Below, piece by piece: positions 22,678 to 30,800 of a stretch of DNA of 40,356 nucleotides. The notes under the pieces were generated by a model. The model did no database searches. It was not told where the DNA came from and worked only from the letters and a program-made list of their open reading frames with translations. Origin of the DNA: an uncultured Fenollaria sp. (GTDB taxonomy: Bacteria > Bacillota > Clostridia > Tissierellales > Peptoniphilaceae); assembly GCF_946221515.1 (NCBI RefSeq), contig NZ_CAMJVK010000007.1, positions 1 to 40,356 on the forward strand, in the 5' to 3' direction. A program made the translations under genes and the position numbers. Numbering within the stretch: position 1 is the first letter of the stretch; each line of letters starts with the position of its first letter.

Positions 22678-23985
22678 CTAAATAATTGTATCCAAACTGT
22701 CTTTATTTAATAAAAAATCAAATAAATTTATAGTCACTATACCATTGTCATCTAAAAACGCTTTTACTCTGTCTTTAACTATGATTATCTTTTTGAATGA
22801 GTCATCAATATTTAATAAAGACTTCTTCTCCTGCTCTGCTTTTTCTGCCGATGGAAGTGAATACGCTGACTGGATATAGTACCTCTTAGTACCTAAATTA
22901 GCAATAAAATCAACTTCCCTTTGCTTTCTTACGTCCTTATCATTCTTGTCCTTTTCTCTAGTCATAACAACGCCAACGTCAACCATGTAGCCGCGGTGCC
23001 TAAGCTCATTATATATGATGTTCTCCATCAGATGCGTTGGCTCTATCTGCCTAAAGTTTAATCTTGCATTTCTAAGACCCACATCTTCAAAATAAATTTT
23101 ATAAGGTGTTCCTATATATTTTCTGCCCTTCACATCATATCTATAAGCTCTTTTTAAGATGAATGAGTCTTCAAAGTATTCAATAAACTTGTCAATGGTA
23201 TTCGCGCTAATTTTTGTCTGTTTACTTGATTCAAATGTTGCCTCTATCTTCGATGGATTTGTTAAACTTGACATGCCCGATGCTAATACATTTAAAAGCT
23301 CCGCTAATTCACTATCTGAGCGAATGTCGTACCTATTGACAATATCTCGTAAATAAACATTGTCAAGCTGAGTTTTTAAGTAATTCATCTTGTCTTCATC
23401 ACTATCCATGGAGCAAAGTGCTGGTAAGCCTCCAAAAACTTGATACTCAGCGAAAGCATCTTCCTTGTCTAGGCTAGTCGTTTGCATATACTCCGAAAAG
23501 CTAAGCGGCATAACATGAATTTCATCGCCGCGGCCTGCAAACTCAGTTATTATGTCCTTCGATAAAAATTTTGAATTGCTTCCAGTAACGTAAACATCAA
23601 AGTTATCTTGACGCAAAAAACCATTTAAAACTTGCTCAAACGATGCGAGTAGCTGCACTTCATCTAAAAGTATATAGTACTTGTCCTTAGTTTGTGTCTT
23701 GTCCTTGATATAATCTAAAAACTTCTTTGGATCAACAAGCCTCTCCCCACTCAAAATATCTAAGTCCAAGAGATCTTCACCAATCTTAAGAAGGTCATCA
23801 CCCGAATCAAAAGCGAATTTAATTATATGCTCCTCATCTACACCGCTTTCAATTAAGTAATTGTAGAAGATAGTGTTTAATAAATATGACTTGCCACTCC
23901 TTCTAATTCCCGTAATAACCTTAATAAAGCCGTTGTTCATTTTGCGAATTAATTTATCTAGGTAAAAATCACGTTTAATTTCCAT
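22678..23985 (-). CDS. AAA ATPase with DUF4143 domain (second paralogue)
   Basis: A 435-residue ATPase of the AAA_14 + DUF4143 type, distant from the one at 14786. Walker A is GIRRSGKS (26-33), Walker B ILLDEVQ (D108, E109), sensor TGSNSKFLSKD (134-144). The DUF4143 part contains YNELRHRGYMVDVG and REVDFIANLGTKRYYIQSAYSL. In this last segment the E-x-K of a PD-(D/E)XK nuclease site is replaced by Q-S-A, so it is probably not an active nuclease. Start ATG 23985 follows GGTGAAAG. The promoter (24042-24070) lies between two copies of a 41-bp palindrome, and a third copy follows the stop codon. Members are often annotated only as 'ATP-binding protein'. Confidence 0.92.
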   Translation of the reverse strand: MEIKRDFYLDKLIRKMNNGFIKVITGIRRSGKSYLLNTIFYNYLIESGVDEEHIIKFAFDSGDDLLKIGEDLLDLDILSGERLVDPKKFLDYIKDKTQTKDKYYILLDEVQLLASFEQVLNGFLRQDNFDVYVTGSNSKFLSKDIITEFAGRGDEIHVMPLSFSEYMQTTSLDKEDAFAEYQVFGGLPALCSMDSDEDKMNYLKTQLDNVYLRDIVNRYDIRSDSELAELLNVLASGMSSLTNPSKIEATFESSKQTKISANTIDKFIEYFEDSFILKRAYRYDVKGRKYIGTPYKIYFEDVGLRNARLNFRQIEPTHLMENIIYNELRHRGYMVDVGVVMTREKDKNDKDVRKQREVDFIANLGTKRYYIQSAYSLPSAEKAEQEKKSLLNIDDSFKKIIIVKDRVKAFLDDNGIVTINLFDFLLNKDSLDTII

Positions 23986-24000
23986 TCTTTCACCGCCATT

Positions 24001-24041
24001 CTATTTCAGAAAAATGCCATTATGGCAATAATTCTAAATAG
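24001..24041. repeat. 41-bp palindromic repeat, copy B (in the ATPase leader)
   Basis: Identical by eye to copy C. Its edge touches the -10 box of the ATPase promoter (24042-24047), so it spans the transcription start and leader and ends 16 bases before the ATG. GCCATTATGGC forms the central dyad. Confidence 0.92.
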
Positions 24042-24070
24042 ATTATATCACATTGCATAAATAATAGCAA
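24042..24070 (-). promoter_or_regulatory. Promoter of the second DUF4143 ATPase
   Basis: TTGCTA (24065-24070), 17-base spacer and perfect TATAAT (24042-24047) on the minus strand. It is sandwiched between palindromes B and C, the layout of a repressor-controlled promoter. Confidence 0.75.
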
Positions 24071-24072
24071 TC

Positions 24073-24113
24073 CTATTTCAGAAAAATGCCATTATGGCAA
24101 TAATTCTAAATAG
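24073..24113. repeat. 41-bp palindromic repeat, copy C (upstream of the promoter)
   Basis: Lies 2 bases upstream of the ATPase -35 and 3 bases past the stop codon of the GNAT gene (24117), so it also follows a gene end. Confidence 0.92.
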
Positions 24114-24116
24114 AAT

Positions 24117-24638
24117 TTATTTAAAGCTAATTAATTCTTCTTCTTTTAATTCATAAACAACTGTCGATTGCAGCTCTCCAAGCTGATCCATCCACGAGTC
24201 ATATTCTACACGAATTTTCTTAAAGCCAAGCTTTTCGTAAACGTGCTGAGCTCTTTTATTATTTAGATTTGTCGTTAGGAATATGGTCTTCGCACTCATT
24301 TTGAAGAGCTCTTCTATAAACAAAGTAAGTATTACTCGTCCAAGCCCCTTCTCTTGATAGCTACTATCGCATATCTTTATACCTATCTCGCATCTATCAT
24401 CATCAGAAAACTCATAATTCATCTCGCCAATGGCCTTGCCTTTGTACTCAATCATCAAAACTCTGTGAGCATCAGTATAATTTTTGATCTGCCCTTTGAT
24501 TCTCTCTTCATTAGTGTTCACTCCGTTTGGGAAACCCGCGTGAGCCATGACAGAGCCGTCGTTCCACCAAGATGCAAGCTGAGATGCATCGGTTTCTATC
24601 GCATTTATAATTAAAATGTCTTTATAAATTATATTCAT
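24117..24638 (-). CDS. GNAT-family N-acetyltransferase (RimJ/RimL-like)
   Basis: A 173-residue acetyltransferase using acetyl-CoA. The acetyl-CoA binding segment YQEKGLGRVILTLFIEELF (about 95-113) has the R/Q-x-x-G-x-G/A form, and NNKRAQHVYEKLGFKKIRVEYD near 127-148 is the usual C-terminal GNAT motif. The N-terminal ASWWNDGSVMAHAGFPNG resembles RimJ/RimL-type enzymes that act on protein or aminoglycoside amines; the substrate cannot be told. It starts 8 bases after the amidohydrolase stop codon, so the two are probably one transcript. The ribosome site is weak (AGGAAG). Confidence 0.85.
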   Translation of the reverse strand: MNIIYKDILIINAIETDASQLASWWNDGSVMAHAGFPNGVNTNEERIKGQIKNYTDAHRVLMIEYKGKAIGEMNYEFSDDDRCEIGIKICDSSYQEKGLGRVILTLFIEELFKMSAKTIFLTTNLNNKRAQHVYEKLGFKKIRVEYDSWMDQLGELQSTVVYELKEEELISFK

Positions 24639-24646
24639 AAGTCTTC

Positions 24647-25489
24647 CTAAATCTCTATATTTAGTATTTTACATATATTTTTATATGCAATCTTCTCCAT
24701 GTCTTCATCCGAAAAATTCATTTCGTCTAGTATCTTGCAGTATCTCTCGTAGACGTCTTCTGCCTTTGTCTTATAAACTTGTGGAAAGTCAGTTCCAAAG
24801 ATAAGCCTATCTGCACCAAAGCTCTTTAATATACGTTCTGTCATGTCTCTACCATATATTTCATATAGCTTTGGCAATATATATGAAATGTCTACGTAAG
24901 TAAGCGCGCTTAAAGCGTCTTGCCACTTCATTCCACCAAGATGTGAGGCTATAAAAGTTATGTCAGGAAATATCTGTATCATCTTGTTTATTCTATCTGG
25001 AGCGCAGTCGTCGTGAAAGCCGACCATGGTCGGATTTGAGTGCACCATAACTGGAATTTTAAGCTCAGCTGCTTTACGAAGTACGGGTACCATCCTTAAA
25101 TCATCGAATGGAATGTTTAAATTGTTCGGATGAATTTTAAGACCCGAAAGGCCATTGTCTTTAATCGCAATTTCTAAATGATTTGGTGCGACGTCTAAAA
25201 TATATGCTCCGTTATTTTGAATATCAGCAAAGGCTAAGAACAAGCCATTAGACTGCTTTACTTGTGATGCAAGCCAATTGTTATTCGTAACAGTTTCTTG
25301 ATACATGTATGTATCGTTTGTTGGCTGCAAGATAAATTTCTTGACGTTGTATTCTTTAGCAATTTGCTTAAAATAACTCTTATTTGAATATGTCCAGCAG
25401 CTCTCCTTATCATCTTTAAAAAATTCTCTAAAATCTTTTGTAACAAGATGAGCATGTGCATCAATTTTCGGAATCTCTTTCCACTTCAT
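24647..25489 (-). CDS. Amidohydrolase (PF04909 TIM-barrel)
   Basis: A 280-residue metal-dependent hydrolase or decarboxylase. The N-terminal KIDAHAHLV gives the HxH metal motif, and VMVHSNPTM, FIASHLGGMKWQDAL and FGTDFPQVY supply the later histidines and the catalytic aspartate of the family. Members include o-pyrocatechuate-type decarboxylases and lactonases; the substrate is unknown here. ATG 25489 follows GAGGTG; the longer frame to 25540 covers the promoter and has no start signal. It heads a two-gene unit with the GNAT enzyme. Confidence 0.88.
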   Translation of the reverse strand: MKWKEIPKIDAHAHLVTKDFREFFKDDKESCWTYSNKSYFKQIAKEYNVKKFILQPTNDTYMYQETVTNNNWLASQVKQSNGLFLAFADIQNNGAYILDVAPNHLEIAIKDNGLSGLKIHPNNLNIPFDDLRMVPVLRKAAELKIPVMVHSNPTMVGFHDDCAPDRINKMIQIFPDITFIASHLGGMKWQDALSALTYVDISYILPKLYEIYGRDMTERILKSFGADRLIFGTDFPQVYKTKAEDVYERYCKILDEMNFSDEDMEKIAYKNICKILNIEI

Positions 25490-25511
25490 ATAATCACCTC
25501 TATATAATTCA

Positions 25512-25540
25512 ATAATACCACGAAGGCGGCTAAATGTCAA
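25512..25540 (-). promoter_or_regulatory. Promoter of the amidohydrolase-GNAT unit
   Basis: TTGACA (25535-25540), 17-base spacer and TATTAT (25512-25517) on the minus strand; a paralogue of the promoter at 22546-22574. Confidence 0.8.
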
Positions 25541-25569
25541 GAAAAGTGACCTAGAACTAACTAAGTCAC
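25541..25569 (-). terminator. Terminator after the deoxyinosine glycosylase gene
   Basis: GTGACTTAG/CTAGGTCAC stem (25546-25569) then TTTTC on the minus strand, abutting the next -35 box. Near copy of 22571-22604. Confidence 0.7.
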
Positions 25570-25585
25570 CGTGATTATGGTTTTG

Positions 25586-25679
25586 AATGTTCGATTTTCA
25601 TCTCCAATGTCCGATTTTCATCTCCAATGTCCGATTTTCTATTTCAGAAAAATGCCATTATGGAAGTATTTCTAAATAG
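25586..25679. repeat. 20-bp tandem repeat followed by 41-bp palindrome copy D
   Basis: CGATTTT recurs at 25592, 25612 and 25632, an exact 20-base period, with unit CCGATTTTCATCTCCAATGT. The third unit runs into copy D of the 41-bp palindrome (25639-25679), which has diverged on one side of its centre. Copy A at 22634 is preceded by a single such unit. GATTATGG (25573-25580) stands in front, as at the 18-bp arrays. Copy D ends 5 bases past the glycosylase stop codon. Confidence 0.8.
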
Positions 25680-25684
25680 CTTTT

Positions 25685-26197
25685 TTAAAATAAATCCAAA
25701 TACTTAAGAATTACTCTCCACTCATTCACTAAATCATCCAAGCTATACCTCGCATTTGCTGGACTTGTCGATGGCAGCTTCACTCCCTCAAGTCCCAAGT
25801 CCTTCTCGTGATACTTTTTGTAATATTTATACGAAGTTGCTCCATTAAGAAAAACTTCCTTTATGTCCGCGCCTTTAATAATGCGGCTTAAGTCCGATGG
25901 CTGGGCATTTTTAATGCTCGCATCGCTTGATCCAACTATGTCACACTGGTAAATGGAGTCGTAGAGAGCAATCTTGTGCCTCGATAGAAAATCTTTACGC
26001 GTGGCAATGCCATTATCAAGGTCTTCTTTAAACAAAACTTCCATCACGCGCCAAAATCTATTTTGCGGATGGCCATAAAAGAAGCCATATTCGCGAGTCT
26101 TGACCGATGGAAAGGAGCCAAGAATCAAAATTTTCGACTCCTTAGTAAAGCATGGCTCAAGCGGATGGACTATGGTCATGTAATTATTATCTGTCAT
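25685..26197 (-). CDS. DNA-deoxyinosine glycosylase (uracil-DNA glycosylase superfamily)
   Basis: A 170-residue DNA repair enzyme. ILILGSFPSVKTREYGFFYGHPQNRFWRVM is the conserved N-terminal block of the hypoxanthine-DNA glycosylase group (UDG family 6 type), and LPSTSPANARYS is the C-terminal motif that contacts DNA. It removes deaminated adenine (and perhaps mismatched bases) to start base-excision repair. ATG 26197 is used because GAGGTGATATTT precedes it; the longer frame to 26227 runs into the upstream terminator. I see no separate promoter, so it may rely on read-through from the FtsX gene. Confidence 0.9.
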   Translation of the reverse strand: MTDNNYMTIVHPLEPCFTKESKILILGSFPSVKTREYGFFYGHPQNRFWRVMEVLFKEDLDNGIATRKDFLSRHKIALYDSIYQCDIVGSSDASIKNAQPSDLSRIIKGADIKEVFLNGATSYKYYKKYHEKDLGLEGVKLPSTSPANARYSLDDLVNEWRVILKYLDLF

Positions 26198-26213
26198 AAA
26201 TATCACCTCTATA

Positions 26214-26247
26214 TTAAAAGAAGGCAAATATATTTATTTAGCCTTCT
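26214..26247 (-). terminator. Terminator of the ABC/FtsX gene
   Basis: GAAGGC (26220-26225) pairs with GCCTTC (26241-26246), extended by AT pairs, followed on the minus strand by TTTTAAT. Confidence 0.7.
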
Positions 26248-26258
26248 CATAATTTATT

Positions 26259-28967
26259 TTACTCAGCACTTAAGGCTTCTACTGGGTCTTTCTTAGCTGC
26301 TATGCTTGATGGTATAAGTCCTGCTATCAAGCTAAGCGCAACTGATATTGCTATCAAGATAAGCGCCGCTTCTTTTGGAAGCGTGGAGCCAATAGTAGCT
26401 ATGCCCGTTGCCTTAACCATGATCTTTGTTATGAATATATTTAAAAATGAGCTTATGCCGACACCTATGAGCCCTGAAAGCAAGCCTATAATTAAAGTTT
26501 CTGACATAAAAACTTTGTATATGTCGCCCTTGCTTGCGCCAATCGCCCTTAGTATACCAATCTCTTTTGTTCTTTCAAAGACGGATATATATGTGATGAT
26601 CCCTATCATTATCGATGAAACGATAAGCGAGACGCCTACAAAGGCTATCAAAACGTATGATATGGCTGCAAGTATGTCTGTGATGGATTTTGAAATGGAG
26701 CCGATAAAGTCGTTAAAGTTAAGTTTTTGTGCGCTTTTCTTGCCTTCATTGTACTCGTTAATAAGCTTTTTAACTTTATCCCTATTTTCAAATTCGTCCA
26801 CATATATCGATATCTTCGATGGATTATTCTCATCGATATAGCCGAGATTTTCAAGGTTTTTCTTGTAAGAATAGTCTTTCAAAAATTCATCATAAACGTC
26901 TAAGTAGTCTTTGTCAGTGCCTTTATAAAGCATATAGTCAAGCATGGCTCTGTCATTTGTCTCTCTTGTCTTAGGCGCAGCTGGTGCTATAGCATTCATG
27001 GCCGCATTGAGCGCTTGCATCTCTACTATCATCTCTTTCTTGTTTTGCAAGATCCATGCATTGAACTTTGCAAGGCTTTCATCTGGCAAATTCTTTAGAT
27101 AATCTTTTGCCTGATCTATCTTTTCTTTTTCACTATCTGCCTTGAACTTAAGTCCATTTAAAACATTTATATCCTTATTATCTAATTGCTCCTTAATAAT
27201 TTCTTGCTCTGAAACATATTTAATCATCGCATCTGTAAATTTACTGCTATAGGCAAGCGGTGTTTGGCTTATATTGGAGTCGTTGTCAGTCTTTTTCCTT
27301 GCAATGCCAGCTATATGCATGCTGATGGCGGAGTCTATAAGCTTTTCTTTCTTCTCTTCATCATCCTTGATGCTAATGTAGCTAGCATCCTTCTTTTCGT
27401 AATAGTCCGATGGAGTGACTACCTTGTACTCATGACCGATGATTTCCTTTGGATCAATCTCAACTCTTTTTATGTCAACCTTTTTATTATCGTTCATATC
27501 AGAAAGGATTTTTTTGTATTCTTCCGAGTCTAAAAAGCCTAGCTCGTAGAAATTACTTCTTAAAATTTGATTATTGTAATCAGTAAATAATACTAATTCA
27601 TCCTCTTTTTCAGGCCACTTGCCCTCGATTAGCTCGTATTCATCTAAAACCATTGGTGAGATATTGCCCTCTTTATCACTAATAATCTGAGAAAAATTGT
27701 CATTGTTCTTTGAAGCTGACATGCTGAAAAATTGATTAAAGCCAAAGCCGCTCTTCTTTTCAAAATCAGAGCCATTAGTATTAATCACTTTGCCCTTAGC
27801 ATCCTTTGTATAAATGTCAAAGCCTCCATCATAAGCGTAAGAAATAAAGTGCTTGCCTACCTTTTCGTCTAGCTCCGCTTCATTCTTGTCTAAGTAGTCT
27901 TTGAACGAGGCAAGGTCATTCTCATAGCCGCTGCCTGATATCTTTGACCTATTTGTAAGACCGATGTCATTTGAGCTAAGTTTAGATCTATCTGTAGTCT
28001 TTGAAACGTTGTTATCAAGCTTTGTAAGACTAGATAGGTCGATGGATTTGCTCTCAATATCGATTGGGAAAGACTTCAAAGCATTCCTTTGATTGTCAGC
28101 AATGTAGTCACTTGCGCCATTTGATATAGATATGATGAGGGCAATCCCGATGATGCCGATGGAGCCAGCAAAAGCTGTTAGAAGCGTTCTTGCTTTTTTA
28201 CTCAAAAGATTGTTAAAAGATAGTCCTAAAGCCGTTCTTAGCTTAAGAGCTATCTTAGAAATTTTAAAGCTGTCGCCCCTTTCTTCCGCTTCATAAGGAT
28301 CCGTATCAGAAATTATCCTGCCGTCCTTTATACCGATTATCCTTGTCGAATACTCTTCCGCCAATCTTTTGTTGTGCGTAACCATGATGACAAGCTTATC
28401 CTTAGCTAGCTCCTTTAGTAAGTCCATGATTTGTATGGATGTTTCGCTGTCAAGAGCGCCCGTTGGTTCGTCCGCAAGTATGATTTGTGGATCATTAACC
28501 AAAGCCCTAGCTATGGCAACCCTTTGCATTTGACCACCAGATAAGGCACTCGGCCTTTTGTGTATGTGCTCCTTAAGTCCGACCCTTTCAAGAGCTTTGA
28601 TAGCCCTTTCTTCAGCATCGCCTGTATTTTTATTCGATAAAGTCAAAGACAGCTTTACATTATCTAGTATACTTTGATGATTAATTAAATTGTATGATTG
28701 AAAGATAAAGCCTATCCTAACGTTTCTGTAGTAGTCCCAGTCCTTGTCCGAAAACTGCTTCGTAGATCTGCCATCGATTACAAGGTCGCCCTCGTCATAG
28801 CGCATAAGACCTCCGATTATATTTAAAAGAGTTGTCTTGCCTCCACCCGATTCACCAAGTATAGAAACAAACTCACTCTCTCTAAACGAAATCGATACAT
28901 TGTCCAAAGCCCTTTGCGAAAAGCCTTCAGTATGATATATTTTTGAAATATTTTTAAGTTCTAACAT
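26259..28967 (-). CDS. Fused ABC ATPase-FtsX permease (MacB/LolD-type)
   Basis: A 902-residue protein with an N-terminal ATPase and C-terminal permease. ATPase motifs: Walker A GESGGGKTT (38-46), Q-loop FIFQSYN, signature ALSGGQMQRVAIARAL, Walker B IILADEPTGALD, H-loop VTHNK. A membrane helix near 265-285 (ARTLLTAFAGSIGIIGIALIISISNGASDYI) leads to a roughly 400-residue extracytoplasmic domain rich in K, D and S, then three helices in an FtsX domain (ILAAISYVLIAFVGVSLIVSSIMIG and following). The plan matches type VII (mechanotransmission) ABC systems, which move peptides or lipoproteins outside the membrane or give bacitracin-type resistance. ATG 28967 follows AAAGGAG. No two-component partner is adjacent. 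Confidence 0.9.
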   Translation of the reverse strand: MLELKNISKIYHTEGFSQRALDNVSISFRESEFVSILGESGGGKTTLLNIIGGLMRYDEGDLVIDGRSTKQFSDKDWDYYRNVRIGFIFQSYNLINHQSILDNVKLSLTLSNKNTGDAEERAIKALERVGLKEHIHKRPSALSGGQMQRVAIARALVNDPQIILADEPTGALDSETSIQIMDLLKELAKDKLVIMVTHNKRLAEEYSTRIIGIKDGRIISDTDPYEAEERGDSFKISKIALKLRTALGLSFNNLLSKKARTLLTAFAGSIGIIGIALIISISNGASDYIADNQRNALKSFPIDIESKSIDLSSLTKLDNNVSKTTDRSKLSSNDIGLTNRSKISGSGYENDLASFKDYLDKNEAELDEKVGKHFISYAYDGGFDIYTKDAKGKVINTNGSDFEKKSGFGFNQFFSMSASKNNDNFSQIISDKEGNISPMVLDEYELIEGKWPEKEDELVLFTDYNNQILRSNFYELGFLDSEEYKKILSDMNDNKKVDIKRVEIDPKEIIGHEYKVVTPSDYYEKKDASYISIKDDEEKKEKLIDSAISMHIAGIARKKTDNDSNISQTPLAYSSKFTDAMIKYVSEQEIIKEQLDNKDINVLNGLKFKADSEKEKIDQAKDYLKNLPDESLAKFNAWILQNKKEMIVEMQALNAAMNAIAPAAPKTRETNDRAMLDYMLYKGTDKDYLDVYDEFLKDYSYKKNLENLGYIDENNPSKISIYVDEFENRDKVKKLINEYNEGKKSAQKLNFNDFIGSISKSITDILAAISYVLIAFVGVSLIVSSIMIGIITYISVFERTKEIGILRAIGASKGDIYKVFMSETLIIGLLSGLIGVGISSFLNIFITKIMVKATGIATIGSTLPKEAALILIAISVALSLIAGLIPSSIAAKKDPVEALSAE

Positions 28968-29056
28968 ATTTACTCCTTTCTTATACTTATTACCCAATAG
29001 CCACCTTTGATAAATATATGTTTTCATAAGCATAGATAAAAGGCAAACGAAACAAA

Positions 29057-29086
29057 TAAAAAAGAAGAAGGCTCTTAACCTTCTTC
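29057..29086 (-). terminator. Terminator of the metallophosphoesterase gene, overlapping its stop codon
   Basis: GAAGAAGG (29064-29071) pairs with CCTTCTTC (29079-29086), with a T run beyond on the minus strand. The upstream arm of the stem encodes the last Glu-Glu-Gly residues and the stop codon lies in the loop. Confidence 0.88.
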
Positions 29087-29923
29087 AGATTGATTTAAAT
29101 TTATTATCACTAGTTCCGGTCTATTAAAAATACGTGGGATACGTGTCGACTCTCTTGCAAGCCCCCTACTAACTATCATCTCACTGCCATTGTCAAAGCT
29201 ATATCTTCCTCCCGCATATTTCGGTAGCCAGCCTTCGTCAGGCGCAAAAGTACCGTTCAAAACGCCTGGTATGCGCCACTGACCGCCATGTGCATGGCCC
29301 GCGAGTACTAGGTCAAAGCCGGCATCCTTATACAAATTCACAAAAGACGGGCGATGAGTCAATAGCATCGTAAAAGCCGTGTCGTCCCTTTCATTTTTAG
29401 CGCGTTCAAGCTCAGTCACCATGCCATCACCCTCGCCTGTGTAGCGCGCTTCGTCTGGATCGTTAAGACCAGAGAGGCTGATTTCATTATCATTAATGTT
29501 CGTGCGAATGGTCTTGCCACCGATGTCCTCAATGCCGTTTGCCTCAAGCCACGCAAGCATCTCGTCCACGCGGCGGCTCCAGTACTCGTGATTGCCTGTG
29601 ACGTAGTAGCACGGGTAGCGCTTCGCGATGGCTGTGAGAAATGTTTTTGTGTTATCATCAGGAATTTCGTCGTCGAAGATGTCGCCGCCCAATAGAATCA
29701 CGTCCGGCTTTTCTTTGTCCACCGCATCAATCAGCGTTTTTTGACCTTTGCCATATTTACACGAGTGAAGGTCCGTGATTAAGGCTATGCGCATAGGCGT
29801 ATTGATTTTATCTGAAGTGATAGTGTAGTGAACAGTTTTTAGGCGCACGTCAAAAGCTAGTAGCGCGAGAGCTATTAGCATGGTGAAGATGATGTATTTG
29901 ATGTGTTTTTTCTGTATTTTCAT
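29075..29923 (-). CDS. Membrane-anchored metallophosphoesterase (YkuE/YaeI-like)
   Basis: A 282-residue protein with one N-terminal membrane helix (about 10-25) and a calcineurin-type phosphatase domain. Metal motifs in order: ITDLHS (D-x-H), GGDIFDD, TGNHEYW, LTHRP and AGHAHGGQWRIPG. The set matches the YkuE/YaeI group, some of which cleave UDP-2,3-diacylglucosamine-type or phospholipid substrates. The domain faces outside if the helix is a signal anchor. AAGGAG precedes ATG 29923. It lies 20 bases after the membrane-protein gene at 29943 and so probably shares its transcript. Confidence 0.92.
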   Translation of the reverse strand: MKIQKKHIKYIIFTMLIALALLAFDVRLKTVHYTITSDKINTPMRIALITDLHSCKYGKGQKTLIDAVDKEKPDVILLGGDIFDDEIPDDNTKTFLTAIAKRYPCYYVTGNHEYWSRRVDEMLAWLEANGIEDIGGKTIRTNINDNEISLSGLNDPDEARYTGEGDGMVTELERAKNERDDTAFTMLLTHRPSFVNLYKDAGFDLVLAGHAHGGQWRIPGVLNGTFAPDEGWLPKYAGGRYSFDNGSEMIVSRGLARESTRIPRIFNRPELVIINLNQSEEG

Positions 29924-29942
29924 TTATTGCTCCTTGAGTTTA

Positions 29943-30422
29943 TTAAAACAGTGTCAACAGATAGCCGTCCACTGCTGCGACGACTATATACATAGGAACA
30001 GCTCTTAAAAAAGCTTCGATGTGCTTCTTTGGGTTTTGGTACAAGACCTTTTCTGGGACCTTGCTTAGTCTTATGCGTTTTGTATTTCTCCACCAAAGTA
30101 GGTCTATGACGAGTAAATCGAAGATGTTTAGTGCCTGGCCAAGTATAAGTAAATTAATAAAATTTTGCATAAAATCTTTTTCGCGAATAAATAGTCCAAA
30201 AATCATGAATAATACTAAAAATACTACTAGATTTGTAAGCCATGTAACGAGCTTATTAGCTTCATGGTACTTGCCTTGGTATTCATCTGCTTCTATGATG
30301 CGCTCTTGCACTTCATCTGGATATGATGCGTAGCTCTTAAGATTCTTCTCGTCTGTTCCCGTGCCTAAAAAGCATATGGCAGAAAATATTGTACACAAAA
30401 TTATTATCTCTATAATTAACAT
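29943..30422 (-). CDS. Membrane protein of unknown function, four helices
   Basis: A 159-residue protein with helices at about 3-20, 60-82, 88-108 and 140-158. A hydrophilic loop (about 21-58) follows the first helix. I do not recognise a family. AAAGGTG precedes the ATG. It is followed closely by the metallophosphoesterase gene and separated from the upstream small genes by a terminator at 30500-30528, so these two may form one unit. Confidence 0.75.
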   Translation of the reverse strand: MLIIEIIILCTIFSAICFLGTGTDEKNLKSYASYPDEVQERIIEADEYQGKYHEANKLVTWLTNLVVFLVLFMIFGLFIREKDFMQNFINLLILGQALNIFDLLVIDLLWWRNTKRIRLSKVPEKVLYQNPKKHIEAFLRAVPMYIVVAAVDGYLLTLF

Positions 30423-30499
30423 TATTTATCACCTTTGCTTAATTATATCACATTAACAGTAGCTAATAAATATTTTATAATAATTTCATAGCCATTTGC

Positions 30500-30528
30500 A
30501 AAATAAAAGCACCTATGATTATAGATGC
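30500..30528 (-). terminator. Terminator after the 77-residue protein gene
   Basis: GCACCTAT (30509-30516) pairs with ATAGATGC (30521-30528) with one G-T pair, followed on the minus strand by TTTTATTTT. Confidence 0.8.
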
Positions 30529-30540
30529 CTTTCATAAATC

Positions 30541-30774
30541 TTACTTCTTCTTTAGCTCTTCTAAGTTTTTATTAAGTCTATTAAGCTGCGTAATAATAAT
30601 CCAATTTTGATCAAGCAATCCTTGCATACCACTAAACCTTGTCGCCTTATATGTCTTATACATATCTTCTATTTCTTCTTCGTCAAAGTCTCCTAGTTTA
30701 TAGCGCTCGATGAACTTTTGCTTATCCTCTGCTATCTTTTCTTCTTTTGCTCTTTTATCTGAAAATAGCCCCAT
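30541..30774 (-). CDS. Small soluble protein, coiled-coil-like, unknown function
   Basis: A 77-residue, highly charged protein (MGLFSDKRAKEEKIAEDKQKF...). It is probably all-helical, ending in a heptad-like stretch (LNRLNKNLEELKKK) that could form a coiled coil. GGAG precedes ATG 30774. It follows the gene at 30801-31058 by 26 bases and ends at a terminator, so the two small genes form one short transcript. I do not recognise the family. Confidence 0.75.
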   Translation of the reverse strand: MGLFSDKRAKEEKIAEDKQKFIERYKLGDFDEEEIEDMYKTYKATRFSGMQGLLDQNWIIITQLNRLNKNLEELKKK

Positions 30775-30800
30775 AATATCACTCCACTTATATACTAATT

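Noticed and set aside
22634..25679. CRISPR array made of the 41-bp repeats
   Set aside because: Only four copies, at irregular distances from tens of bases to over a kilobase, placed around genes; no spacers and no cas genes.
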